From Pseudeuparius sepicola (Eukaryota; Arthropoda; Insecta; Coleoptera; Anthribidae): a stretch of 64,000 nucleotides of DNA. Both the position numbers and the translations under genes were made by a program. Where the stretch lies: the NCBI GenBank assembly GCA_963920635.1, contig OY987298.1:69771949-69835948 (forward strand), given 5' to 3'. How positions within the stretch are numbered: position 1 is the first letter of the stretch; each line of letters begins with the position of its first letter. The notes under the pieces are model-generated. The model was not told the origin of the DNA and made no database searches. It saw only the letters and a program-made list of their open reading frames with translations. This document shows, piece by piece, positions 44,891-54,786 of the stretch.

Positions 44891-46829
44891 CAGTGTGACC
44901 CATTTGTTTTGGGGTCAGTCTGTAAAAAGTGTATCAATCGTGCGATTTGGCTGATTTTTTTTTTAAATTGTAGAGCTCGATGAACTGCACATTTTGAACA
45001 AAAATTGCCAGGTTCGCATAAAATCCAAAGCCTACTATGACCGTTTCTATGAGCAAAATTTTAAGAAACCATATTAGCGTTTTTTTTTGAAAAAATCTGT
45101 GTGCGCCAATGGATTGAGCACCCCTCGAAATGGGTATGTACAAAATTTCATCAAAATATTTCAAGTAATAACGATTTTGTAGAAAAATTAAAAATGCAGC
45201 CAAGGTACGTCTTTATTTTCAAAAATTCAAAGTTGGCCATGGAAAATAATTGAATTGTAATAATACAACCTTATGCTTATAAACACAAAACATAAAAACA
45301 ATTAAAATTATAAAATTTTTGTAACTTCTACCAAGCCTCCATTTTCTACAATGCATTTGTCGTTCCTCTTGCCTACATTCAAAATTACATTTCGTATTTG
45401 CTGTGGAGTAATTTCCTCACAACTACGGTTTATCCTAGCTTGCAGTTCTTGTAAATTATGGGGTCTTGACTTATAAACATTTTGCTTAAGTGTACCCCAA
45501 AGAAAAAAATCTAAAGGAGTTAAGTCCGGAGATCTCGGTGGCCACTCACAGAAAGGACTATTTCGCCCTATCCAACAGTTTTCAAAATTATTATCTAGCC
45601 AGTTTCTGATTAAACGAGCATTATGAATAGGACTGCCATCTAACTGTAACTTTAAATTTAAACGGTATCTTAATGGTAACTCATCTAAAGCATTTCTAAA
45701 TTCAATTTCTAGAAAATTCAAGAAGCCAGCCGCATTCAAATTCCCTTCAAAGAAAAATGGGCCAATTATTCTGTCGCGTAGTATTCCACACCAAACGTTA
45801 ATTTTTTGTGAATATTGTCTCCTTGCATTTATTATAAACTCTGGATTTTCAGCTGACCAGTGACGGCAGTTTTGACTTGATACTACACCATTTGTAGTAA
45901 ACGTGGCTTCGTCGGTGAATAAAATTTCATTTAAAAAGTTGCCATTATGGAGATATTCACCTTGCAGCCAATAGCAAAATTCTAATCTTCTCTCCTCATC
46001 TCCTGGTTCCAGGGTGTGCAAAAATTTTGGCTTAAACGGTTTTATTTTGTTTTGTCTCAAACATCTCCTTATACTCTCTCTGGGTATATGAAGGTCTAAA
46101 CTAGCCGTTCGAACACTATTTCGAGGATTGTCACTAAAGTATTGCAGAATTTGATTGTTATTTTCAACAAGTCCACGGCGTCCATTTTGCCTAGTTTTTA
46201 ATAAATTTTTAGAAATCGATCCAGTTTCATCAAAAATATTGTTTATACGTTGTACAGTATTTCGACTCACTGATCTACCTGGGTGTCTATTGTTAAATTC
46301 GGCCGCAGCTTCTGCTGCCGAGCGCTCGTTGTCGCCCACGAGTCGAACAATTTCTATTTTGTCTCTTATGCTTAAATATTCCATAATTATGATAATTAAT
46401 TGTATTGAGCACAAACAATTTCTGAACTCAATTTAGACAGTTTGACACTTAATAAAAGTAAACAATTCAATTATTTTCCATGGCCAACTTTGAATTTTTG
46501 AAAATAAAGACGTACCTTGGCTGCATTTTTAATTTTTCTACAAAATCGTTATTACTTGAAATATTTTGATGAAATTTTGTACATACCCATTTCGAGGGGT
46601 GCTCAATCCATTGGCGCACACAGATTTTTTCAAAAAAAAACGGTAATATGGTTTCTTAAAATTTTGCTCATAAAAACGGTCATAGTAGGCTTTGGATTTT
46701 ATGCGAACCAGGCAATTTTTGTTCAAAATGTGCAGTTCATCGAGCTCTACAATTTAAAAAAAAAATCAGCCAAATCGCACGATTGATACACTTTTTACAG
46801 ACTGACCCCAAAACAAATGGGTCACACTG
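44891..46829 (-). mobile_element. IS630/mariner-type transposon with 367-bp inverted repeats, apparently intact
   Basis: The element is flanked by TA (44889-44890, 46830-46831). The left repeat 44891-45257 and right repeat 46463-46829 are both 367 bp and nearly identical, beginning CAGTGTGACCCATTTGTTTT. One uninterrupted transposase gene lies between. It sits in the right terminus of the foldback element. High arm identity and an intact gene suggest a recent, possibly active insertion (inference). Confidence 0.93.
45308..46384 (-). CDS. IS630/Tc1/mariner-superfamily transposase, full length
   Basis: The 358-residue frame starts at ATG 46384 (MEYLSIRDKIEIVRLVG); the frame also opens upstream but only through a non-ATG codon. 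An N-terminal helix-turn-helix region includes GRSVSRNTVQRINNIFDETG and IPRESIRRCLRQNKI. The catalytic triad of the RNase-H-like fold is complete: LFTDEATFT, LQLDGSPIHNARL and WPPRSPDLTPLDFFLWG. I count about 42 residues between the second aspartate and the PLD aspartate, close to the DD41D spacing of the relative at 48953. The C-terminus VENGGLVEVTKIL is the usual family end. There are no stops, frameshifts or introns. It would cut and rejoin the 44891-46829 element at TA sites. The plus-strand ORF at 46155-46436 is a shadow. Confidence 0.93.
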   Translation of the reverse strand: MEYLSIRDKIEIVRLVGDNERSAAEAAAEFNNRHPGRSVSRNTVQRINNIFDETGSISKNLLKTRQNGRRGLVENNNQILQYFSDNPRNSVRTASLDLHIPRESIRRCLRQNKIKPFKPKFLHTLEPGDEERRLEFCYWLQGEYLHNGNFLNEILFTDEATFTTNGVVSSQNCRHWSAENPEFIINARRQYSQKINVWCGILRDRIIGPFFFEGNLNAAGFLNFLEIEFRNALDELPLRYRLNLKLQLDGSPIHNARLIRNWLDNNFENCWIGRNSPFCEWPPRSPDLTPLDFFLWGTLKQNVYKSRPHNLQELQARINRSCEEITPQQIRNVILNVGKRNDKCIVENGGLVEVTKIL

Positions 46830-46846
46830 TAGGTCTGTGGTTATAG

Positions 46847-48381
46847 TAAAATTATTTTAAGAAGTTCTTACTGGTCCTTTTACTATCCTAAGTTGGCATC
46901 AATGCAGCAAAAAATGCAACCGGGTCATAAGTCCAGGTCAGTAACGAGCCCATTTGCACAATGAATAACTACTAATAACACAAACAAGAACAACACAGAT
47001 AACGGTAAAACTCACGAAACGTACGAAACCCGCGAATATTTCAACTGCCCATGTGATGCCCCGTAGATACCAATGAGGTACCCCGTATATACCAACCAAA
47101 ATTCTCATTTTATTTTATCAAATAATTCGATACAATGTTAAGTACTTCCTTAAAATATCTTGTTTCAAATTCATCGCGCTAGGGACCAAGCCGCCGAATA
47201 TCGGGTAATAAATTAAATCGAAAAACCATGTTGTTTATATTGGGCAGATCGGCCAGGGTAATTAATGTTCCTGAAAAACATGTTTGTTTATGTATCCTAT
47301 CCGCGGCGAGCGTCGCGCGAACACCTGCACCTCCTAGAATCGAGGCGAGAACAAAGAACCAAGCGGATATAAAAGAGGATACTCCCAGAACGGAAGCCAG
47401 TTGTTGCCGACCCCCTCTTGCCGGGCGAAGCCCTGCCCGGCAACCCAGCGAAAGTTCGATGCCGTGCCAGCCGTAGAAGAGAAGTCGTTGCCGACCATCT
47501 CTTGCTGGGCTAAGTCCTGCCCGGCAACCCAGCGAGTGTCCGATGCCGTGCCAGCCGTAGAAGATCCCGAATTGTTGGGCGAAGAACTGCCCGAGAAGTC
47601 ATCTAGAATCTGCCGCCTTGCCTGCCAGAGATCCAGCACCAGAGCCTCAATACAGTATGCTGTCCGTTGAACTGACCACAGAGTAAGCGATTGAATTGTG
47701 TTTTGTTGGGTTTTGTCGACTGAGTTGCCTTTCTATTTCTAGTTACTGAATTTAATTGAGTTTATTTTATTTTGAATGCTATTAGTGTTTATTTGAGGTG
47801 TCGTAAAGGATTGGTATATTTTGTCATATTTTAAATCAGTGTCGTTACAGTTCTGAATATTTTACGCTAAATTTTGGGTGTTTGAAAAGCTGTTAGCATA
47901 GCAGTGCCGTATTAATTCAATATTAATATTTTACGCTAAATTTTGGGTATATTTAAATACGTTTTTGTGCCAATTTCAAGTGATTTTAATAATGTTGTGT
48001 CTCTATTATTAATCGAATCATATTTAATTTACATAGTTTATTATCGCGTTTGTGTGATCAACTAAATTGTGTGCCAATAATTTTGGTATTATTTCTTGGA
48101 ATAATTTGAGCTTAATTCACTTACTATTTTCGCAGGTTTTGTTATCAGTTTATGCTATAAGCTAGTATTGTTCGCCACTTAGGTTTGAAACCAGTTACTA
48201 AAATTTAAAGATAATTATTTTGCGCTAAACCTTTTATTATCGATTCTTTTCTGTAATATTTACTTAGGAATATTTTAATAATTCATTTTGTTCACGTCGG
48301 TGCATCCTCAATTCATTCACTGTGTAATTCGTAACCTGTATATTATTACGCCATAGGCGTACCATTTACTTTTTCAATATA
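46847..48381. other. Noncoding region with a GC-rich repeat block; possible LTR or promoter
   Basis: A GC-rich stretch 47300-47650 includes GATATAAAAGAGG (about 47366), an 84-bp direct repeat and then AT-rich sequence, an arrangement seen in LTRs or promoters. No flanking coding domains, primer-binding site or clear LTR ends were found. ORFs at 47228-47670 mirror the repeat. Confidence 0.35.
47403..47570. repeat. 84-bp tandem duplication, GC-rich
   Basis: GTTGCCGACC occurs at 47403 and 47487, and GGCAACCCAGCGA at 47439 and 47523, both 84 bp apart. A third degenerate start lies near 47572 (TTGTTGGGCGAAG). Confidence 0.85.
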
Positions 48382-49508
48382 CAGGGTTAACTATCACTTA
48401 GTACAAAAATTTTTATGGCAGATAAAGAAAAATTAGACTTGCTAAAATAAATTTTCAAAAATTTTCTAACATTTGTCTTAAGCCTAAAAAAATTTTTTTT
48501 CAAATTGTATTAAACCCCTCAAAAAACGCCGCCTATGGACGCCCGCGCGACATGTCTAAAAATTTCGCATATGTCAATAGCGCGGCGTTGCCACGTCTAT
48601 CAATTTATCCGAGGATTCACCACAAAATTTCGATTTCCTTTTAAAAACGATTACTTTCTGAGGAACATGTAGAATGCCTATGAAACACCTACCTTACTGA
48701 CATTTCCAGGATTGTTTGCACCATTTTCTGTTTTCTTGCTTTTTTACATTAAAAGTCGCACAACACAACATTCACATTTTTTAAATCTGTTGGGGATCTC
48801 TTGGTTTCCCTCTGCTATTCCTTTTGTTTGAAGCGAGGTACTCAGCCTGACGACCACGACGAGGTAGATCCCCTCCGCCAGGAAAACCCCGAAGGGTAAC
48901 CGAAAAATCACAACTGCACTAGCACACATTGCACAAATGCACATGCAAAGCACTACAGTAGCTGTTCAAAGAGGCCGCCGTTAACTTCGATGCACAAATT
49001 CACTCGGTTAACTAAAGAAGTCCGGATACGTGCAAAAAGTCCATGATTATTCCGGATTTGGACAGCTGCACCTTCAATTCGTTCACGTAACTGCTGCTCG
49101 TTGTCGATTTCCTGCTCGTACACAATCGCCTTCATGAATCCCCAAATACAAAAATCCATTGGATTCAAGTCTGGTGATCGCGGCGACCATGCAATGGGCC
49201 CTCCTCTTCCGATCCAACGGTTGGGGCATTGGTCGTCTAAAAGTGCACGAACAGGTCTCGCAAAATGGGCTGGTGCACCATCGTGCATAAACCACATGTC
49301 ATGCAGTACTTGTAGTGGCAAATTATCAAACAAAACATTTGTCAGAAAATACAAGTATCGTTCAGCGTTTAAATTTTCCGGTAGAATGTATGGTCCAATT
49401 AATCGATCTCCATAAACTCCAGCCCAAACATTGATGGAAAACCGACGTTGGAAATTAAACCGCCGAACAGCATGTGGGTTCTCATCGGACCAAATATGGC
49501 TGTTGTGT

Positions 49509-49642
49509 CTAAAAAAAAAAACAAAAATTAGAAATATTCACAATTTTGGCGAAGGCGTTAGGATTGACACAGCCAATTTTATAATAAATAAAAAAGATAA
49601 TATGGAGGAGAGAAAGCTATAAGTAAGTAAAAATTTACATAC
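49509..49642 (-). other. Predicted GT-AG intron 2 of the transposase gene
   Basis: The donor is GTATGT and the acceptor a T-rich tract ending TTTTAG; 134 bp. Joining the flanks restores the family sequence between the first and second catalytic motifs. Confidence 0.7.
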
Positions 49643-49839
49643 GTGTTTAAAACCCCAGCACGTGTGAAGCAGCATTCGTCTGTCCAAAGAATGTTGAAAA
49701 CAAAGTTTGGGTCTTGGGCGATTCGATCACGTAGCCAAGTGCAGTAGGTCATTCTCACCGGAAAATCATTTGCTTCTAATGCTTGGACCTTTTGTATGTG
49801 ATAAGGGTGAAGGCCGTTTTCCCTTAGAATCCTCCATGC

Positions 49840-49961
49840 CTGTAAATAATTGTATTGTTACATTTTAAATTTTATGTAGGTATTAGGTGCAAGCAAAGAC
49901 AATCCCATCACATGGGATAGTCTTTGGTAGAAGTCAGTTTTATTGGTTTTATTTTACTTGC
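49840..49961 (-). other. Predicted GC-AG intron 1 of the transposase gene
   Basis: The donor reads AAG|GCAAGT, the consensus for the minor GC-AG class, and the acceptor TTACAG|GC. The nearest GT alternative (four bases downstream) would break the reading frame, whereas GC-AG restores it exactly. Length 122 bp. Confidence 0.65.
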
Positions 49962-50370
49962 CTTGTTCTGAGATATTCCCAATCTCCTTGCAATAGCTGT
50001 AGTGCTTATGGAAGGTTGCTCTTCCACCAAATCAAGCACTGACTCAACATCGTCCATGTTCATTTGCCCTCCAGGCCCGAAGCTTGCAAAACACCAGTGT
50101 TTCGCATACGTTGTACAATGTTCACGAAAGTACGTGGGTTAGGCATATTTGCCCTGTTAGGAAAACGAATACGGTATTCTGCTGCAGCTCGATGTGCACT
50201 TTCATCGCATCTCCCGTACATTATAACCATGTCCGTTAACTCGGCGTTCGAATACTCCGGCATTTTCACAAAGACGCTGAACGATTTGCCGCGAAAATCA
50301 AGACAAAACTGGGAAATAACGCCATGTTACATTCGCAAATGCCCTCCGTCGGCTACTAGCCAAACTTGAA

Positions 50371-51351
50371 AAGGTTTGTTCCAACAGGGCCAATAACCGT
50401 GCTCAAGCACGTTCAGCGCATGCGCACTACCCCGCTGGCTGTTCCAACTGAATTATGTACCTACCGACACGGGACGATACACGCACTGTTCCAGCCGATT
50501 TATGGATCATTTGTGTATCGTCCTTGTACGATAAAAACGGTGCCTGGTCTAAAGCAATAACCGCGTGTACTGACATGCGCAATGTAGTCATGTGACAGAG
50601 ATAAACAATAACCTCATATTTTTGTTTTTACGTAGATGGTTTTAAATCGATGGCTGGGATCGTGTTTTTTATTTCTTGTTGGTTTTTGGCTTGTTGGGTA
50701 GGGCGGGGAATCGTTGAACAATAATTTTTTAGAGTGAAGAGTGAGGTTAGCCCACCGAACATTCGGTTAGCCACATATTAAACACGCAGGTTAGGTGCGG
50801 TCGCAAAACGTGATTTGGTCGATTTGATTCACAATCCGTTCCATCTGAAATTTTCTTTGGGATCGCACATGAACGGTGCAAAACTAGCGCATGCGTTCTT
50901 TAAGGGTTATCATCTAGTTCATGTGCAGTTCTGTGACGGTACGTAAATTCGAGTTGGAACAAATGATCCCAAAGAAAATTTCAGATGGAACGGAAAAATT
51001 GTTCAACGATTCCCCGCCCTACCCAACAAGCCAAAAACCAACAAGAAATAAAAAACACGATCCCAGCCATCGATTTAAACCTATCTACGTAAAAACAAAA
51101 ATATGATGTTAATGTTTATCTCTGTCACACGACCATACACTGCGCATGTCAGTACACGCGGTTATTGCTTTAGACCAGGCACCGTTTTTATCGTACAAGG
51201 ACGATACACAAATGATCCATAAATCGGCTGGAACAGTGCGTGTATCGTCCCGTGTCGGTAGGTACATAATTCAGTTGGAACAGCCAGTGGGGTAGTGCGC
51301 ATGCGCTGAACGTGCTTGAGCACGGTTATTGGCCCTGTTGGAACAAACCTT
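50371..51351. mobile_element. Foldback MITE with ~350-bp arms nested in the IS630-type element
   Basis: The arms 50371-50720 and about 51000-51351 are inverted copies ending AAGGTTTGTTCCAACAGGGC. A second inner inverted pair (CCGTTCCATCTGAAATTTTC, about 50838 and 50968-50997) nests inside. Repeated GTTCCA/TGGAAC motifs occur throughout. The plus ORF 50366-50560 and minus ORF 51162-51431 read the same sequence in the two arms and are not genes. No target duplication was identified. Confidence 0.8.
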
Positions 51352-51954
51352 GTATGTACAGTTAGTTGCCTAGCTAGGAAGTTATGAAATGACGAACGGG
51401 GCAACGCGGAGCAGTCGAAAAAACGTTTCATAGACTCGACCGGGCCGATACGTCGCTTAATTCATACCGCCGAGGCTTCAGAACAATAAATCCTTTATCT
51501 ATGCTTCAGAAGAGGTTAGATGGTGGACAAGAATTCATCAGAGGAGCTCCGGGGGTATTAAGGGAGACGGCTTGTGGTGTCGCGGTAATGAGCTTTCCGC
51601 GAGAGTAGGAACCGGTCCGGATACGAGCTAAGGTAAGGGGAATCTAATAGCGCTGCATCTGTACAGATTCAAATCGATTGTTATTTATGTATTTTTTAAA
51701 TTTGTTTGAGTAAAAAGGTATTTTCACCGTTCCTAAATCAACGGCAACACCGCGGAAAATCACTTCAGCTGTCAGTACCTTCAGAAGCCAAATTGGATGA
51801 CGTCATTAAAGGCGGCGATTTACAGGGAAAATAGGGGTCTTTACCCGTTTTTTTAAAGATCGTAAAAAAAATCTAAAAATATTTTTCTATGTTTTCTTAA
51901 GCCACCCTGCGCACGTGGTAAAAATTTTTGTACTAAGTCATAGTTAACCCTGTA

Positions 51955-53530
51955 TGTATTAAAATTCCCCTGTTGTTTCCGTTAATCCTTAGACCCACAC
52001 CAAAAATAAATTAACTTATGGACCACCTTTAAAGGTACCGCTCGACCAACTAACATCAAAAACAAAGGTGCGCGCCATACCCAAAGTTTGAACCCTTTTG
52101 AACGATTCGGAAAGCCTTCACTGTCACTTTCACAACACCGAAATAAAATTTGCCTGAGTACGCACCATAGACGCAGCCGCAAGTAGCTGATTATACCAAA
52201 ATGAAAGTGTTTCCATGACGTTTGAAATTATTATTAAAATGAGTTGCAGTCATAGTTATTTTTATTTGTAGCGGTATAATCGTGATTGCAATACGGTTTT
52301 TATTTTATTATATTCTTTTTTTCGTATCACTTTCGTAACTTTTCATATCATAAATCAATGAGTGACGTCACTAACGGGTTAAGACACATATATACCCCTC
52401 ATGGTTAACAGAAAATTCTTAGGGATTTTGTGGAGAATGTCATCTGACAAAATCGGGACTTCTTACAGAAATCGGGGTATACCTAAATATTAAGCCTCTG
52501 GTCTTGTATTCAATAGCCCGTTGTGATATAAATTATGCAAATGAATTAAGAAATAAACGTCAAATCCGAATGAATTTTTATTCTATGCAGCTCAAACTGA
52601 TCACCACCCTATTTTGCACCTTTTGCAACATCGAAACTTCGCGAATACCCGCGGAAAAACACCCGAAATTCGGCGCGCGCCGAATTTCGGGCGAAAACAG
52701 CGGCCGAGCCGGACGTAAACACGGCACAAATCTTTCAAAATTTCAGTTTTTCCGCGAGTACTCGCGAAGTTAGGGTTTGAGCTAAATTCATCTCCATTAT
52801 AGAGGTCAGATTCGTGTTCAGGTACCTCGAAAATGTGGGGGTAGCCAAAATTTCAAGAAAATCGCGCGGTGCATACGGTATATTCCATAATTATCATATG
52901 TTCTTCAGATAAGTGATTAACTAAGCCATTATTATGCTGGAAGGGAAATATTGCAAAATGATTTCTAAACAACCTCACAAGCCTACAATGTTCAAATTCA
53001 TGTAACCTTATGTCGACCAATGAAAACGTGGAACCCTAAGTGGGATTTATCCTCTCGTCTTACTTCCACCCGCGAATATAAAAAAACCAGCACCAGCAGT
53101 ATACGCGACTGAATTTAAGATGCCAACGCCCCGACGGGACTATGCGAACTAATATATGCTAGCCTTGGGTCGTCACTGCGTTTTTCTTTGTTGTTGTTCA
53201 TGGCCCATAGACTAGTTTAGCATTGAGCCCATAGGGAGCGTATTTCTTATATTTATATAACAACTCTTGAGAAATCAACCGCGTCAGAAAATAAAAAACG
53301 TAGACAGATCTGGTGCTAACGATTACAAAGCAGTAGCGTACCTCTTATTTTTTAATATAGTTATAAAAATAGGAAAAAATATATTTGCCTTTCTATCTAA
53401 ATTTTTTTTATAAAAATTGAAGTGTATCCCCAGGTACAACTAGTACGTGTCAATTCTAAAATTCAAACTTATCAATGTTATTGACAGTTACTAGTTGGGG
53501 ATTGTTCGGCGAACACAATATAAAGAAATA
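51955..53530. other. Noncoding DNA, nothing firmly recognised
   Basis: Minus ORF 51982-52182 and plus ORF 52504-52773 lack family features. 53010-53055 is an inverted copy of 38863-38912. The rest is mixed AT-rich and CpG-containing sequence. Confidence 0.45.
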
Positions 53531-53535
53531 AAAAC

Positions 53536-53888
53536 TTTTTAAAAACAAGCCTTTATTTAAGCCATGAACTAAAACGGATAAAATAAGTTTATGTTTTCGT
53601 TAAGATAATTCAATGCCACACTGCGGCAAGCTTTTTAAATCAAAAAGCTCGTCGCGCGAAATCTTCATAAAAGTAGGTACCAATTAAGTTTATCGGACAG
53701 TGATTGGTTGATAAGCAAGTACATGCCAAAGAATATATTTTCTTTACAGTTTGCGCGACAAGCTTTTTGATTTAAAAAAGCTTGTCGCAGTTTGGCATTG
53801 AATAATTATCTTAACGAAAACCTAAACTTATTTCATCCGTTTTAGTAAATGGCTTACTTAAATATTAAAAGCTTGTTTTTAAAAAGTG
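53536..53888. mobile_element. MITE, ~150-bp inverted arms
   Basis: The left arm (CTTTTTAAAAACAAGCCTTT) and right arm (AGCTTGTTTTTAAAAAGTG) are inverted, with inner complementary blocks CGTTAAGATAATTCAATGCC and AAGCTTTTTAAATCAAAAAGC against their inverses. The loop is about 53675-53750. No coding sequence. Confidence 0.8.
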
Positions 53889-54010
53889 TTTTTTATTATT
53901 TATTTTATTTTGTGCTTTTTTAGTACTTATTTGATTATCCCATCTCAGAAGGGTGGTAAAGAAATTTAGTCCGCCATCTTGGGGCATGGGGCATCCGCCC
54001 TATTGGATTT

Positions 54011-54540
54011 CGAGGCCAACGATAAAGACAGGCCACGGCGCTAACGCATAATCGCGTAGTCACGTGACCAACTTAGTCGTATATAATAAAAGGCATTTTT
54101 GGAGATAAGTAGAAAAAACAAATTTCGTAAGTGGCAAGGTTTCTTTCATCTCTAATTGTTTTTTCAAAATTTTCAACCTGCCTCAGTTGATTTAGGCTGA
54201 GAGTTATTAAACGGCACTGCACGCATAGTATTTTGGCACTTCTCAAAAATTGTTGGGACATCACCTTCCTTTAGCTTAGGTGATATTCTCTATAGGTATT
54301 TTCCTCCCACAACACATTTGTCCACTTTAATTATTGTTTCACTTTCTTGAAAATGTTAGCGCACTAGACACAAACTTGTTTCTAAAATATAAACTAAGAC
54401 ATTTAAAAACACTTTGAACATTGAAAACTTCTCAAAACCCAAGCTGCCGCTTTCAGTTATGTGACAAATGACATGTAACGTCTGACTAAGATGGTCACGT
54501 GATTTTTGTGCGCCAGGGCCTGTCTTTATAGTAGGCCTTG
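54011..54540. mobile_element. TIR element with 9-bp target duplication
   Basis: The ends CGAGGCCAACGATAAAGACA and the inverse of CAAGGCCTACTATAAAGACA are flanked on both sides by ATTGGATTT (54002-54010, 54541-54549). The inverted sequence extends about 60 bp, with TCACGTGACC shared. A 9-bp duplication suggests a Mutator-like element, but CAAGG also fits hAT; unclassified. The minus ORF 54073-54264 inside has no recognised domain. Confidence 0.8.
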
Positions 54541-54786
54541 ATTGGATTTAGTATGACGTCAGTCACCTTATCGTTTTCCACTCTTCAATTCCTTTCATTT
54601 GATACCCATGTCGAGGATGTGGTGAAGAATGACTTCATTCACCTTATTGTTTTCTGCCCGTCGAGCCCTTTTGTTTGATACCCATGTTGAGAATTATTTT
54701 CCCTATGGTGATAAAGGTATCTTTTACCGTGCCCCGAACTAGGTACGTCTATGTACTTACGCATGATATTGTAACCTCCTTAAAAA

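Larger units (their letters stand above)
38922..46839. mobile_element. Candidate foldback DNA transposon carrying two inverted satellite arrays
   Basis: The left end CACAGACCTATATAGCTTCG (38922, continuing CTACAGACAGTG) and the right end, its inverse (44868-44890 joined to 46830-46839 across the IS630 insertion), form inverted termini. GTTATAG lies directly outside both (38915-38921, 46840-46846), a 7-bp duplication. The interior is an inverted pair of arrays of about 241-bp units with a spacer. Its own length is about 6 kb once the insertion is removed. A 40-bp palindrome at 44618-44658 is two such ends face to face. No transposase of its own is seen. P-superfamily foldbacks such as Galileo have 7-bp duplications and repeat-filled arms, so that class is a possible but unproven home. 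Confidence 0.7.
48953..50263 (-). pseudogene. IS630/mariner-type (DD41D-like) transposase with two probable introns and one frameshift
   Basis: The frame starts at ATG 50263 (MPEYSNAELTDMVIMYGRCD). Exon 1 (50263-49962) joins exon 2 (49839-49643) across GCAAGT...TTACAG, a GC-AG intron that restores ...GISQNKAWRILRENG.... Exon 2 joins exon 3 (49508-48953) across GTATGT...TTTTAG, restoring ...GVLNTHNSHIWSDENP.... About 350 residues result. The catalytic residues are present: ILWTDECCF, MHDGAPAHF and SPRSPDLNPMDFCIWG, with 41 residues between the last two aspartates. A one-base frame change near 50075 (between GVLQAS and GPGGQMNMDD) breaks exon 1. Introns are unusual in this superfamily; alternatively the insertions are not spliced and the copy is simply dead. 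Confidence 0.75.
48382..51952 (-). mobile_element. IS630/mariner-type transposon with intron-containing transposase and nested foldback
   Basis: The ends CAGGGTTAACTATCACTTAG (48382) and the inverse of CAGGGTTAACTATGACTTAG (ending 51952) share about 34 bp of inverted sequence, flanked by TA (48380-48381, 51953-51954). Total 3571 bp, of which about 980 bp is the foldback at 50371-51351. The transposase lies on the minus strand at 48953-50263. Confidence 0.8.

Noticed and set aside
45029..45203. Matching 89-residue ORFs at 44934-45203 and 46517-46786
   Set aside because: They are the same sequence in the two 367-bp inverted repeats of the IS630-type element, with no domain.
46155..46436. 93-codon plus ORF over the transposase start
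   Set aside because: It is the antisense shadow of the intact transposase at 45308-46384.
47228..47670. Possible gene with arginine/proline-rich ORFs on both strands
   Set aside because: The ORFs mirror the 84-bp GC-rich duplication, and neither strand has a start context or domain to support a protein.
50366..51431. Identical peptides on opposite strands (with FVPTGPITVLKHVQRM)
   Set aside because: They mark the two arms of an inverted repeat, not two genes.
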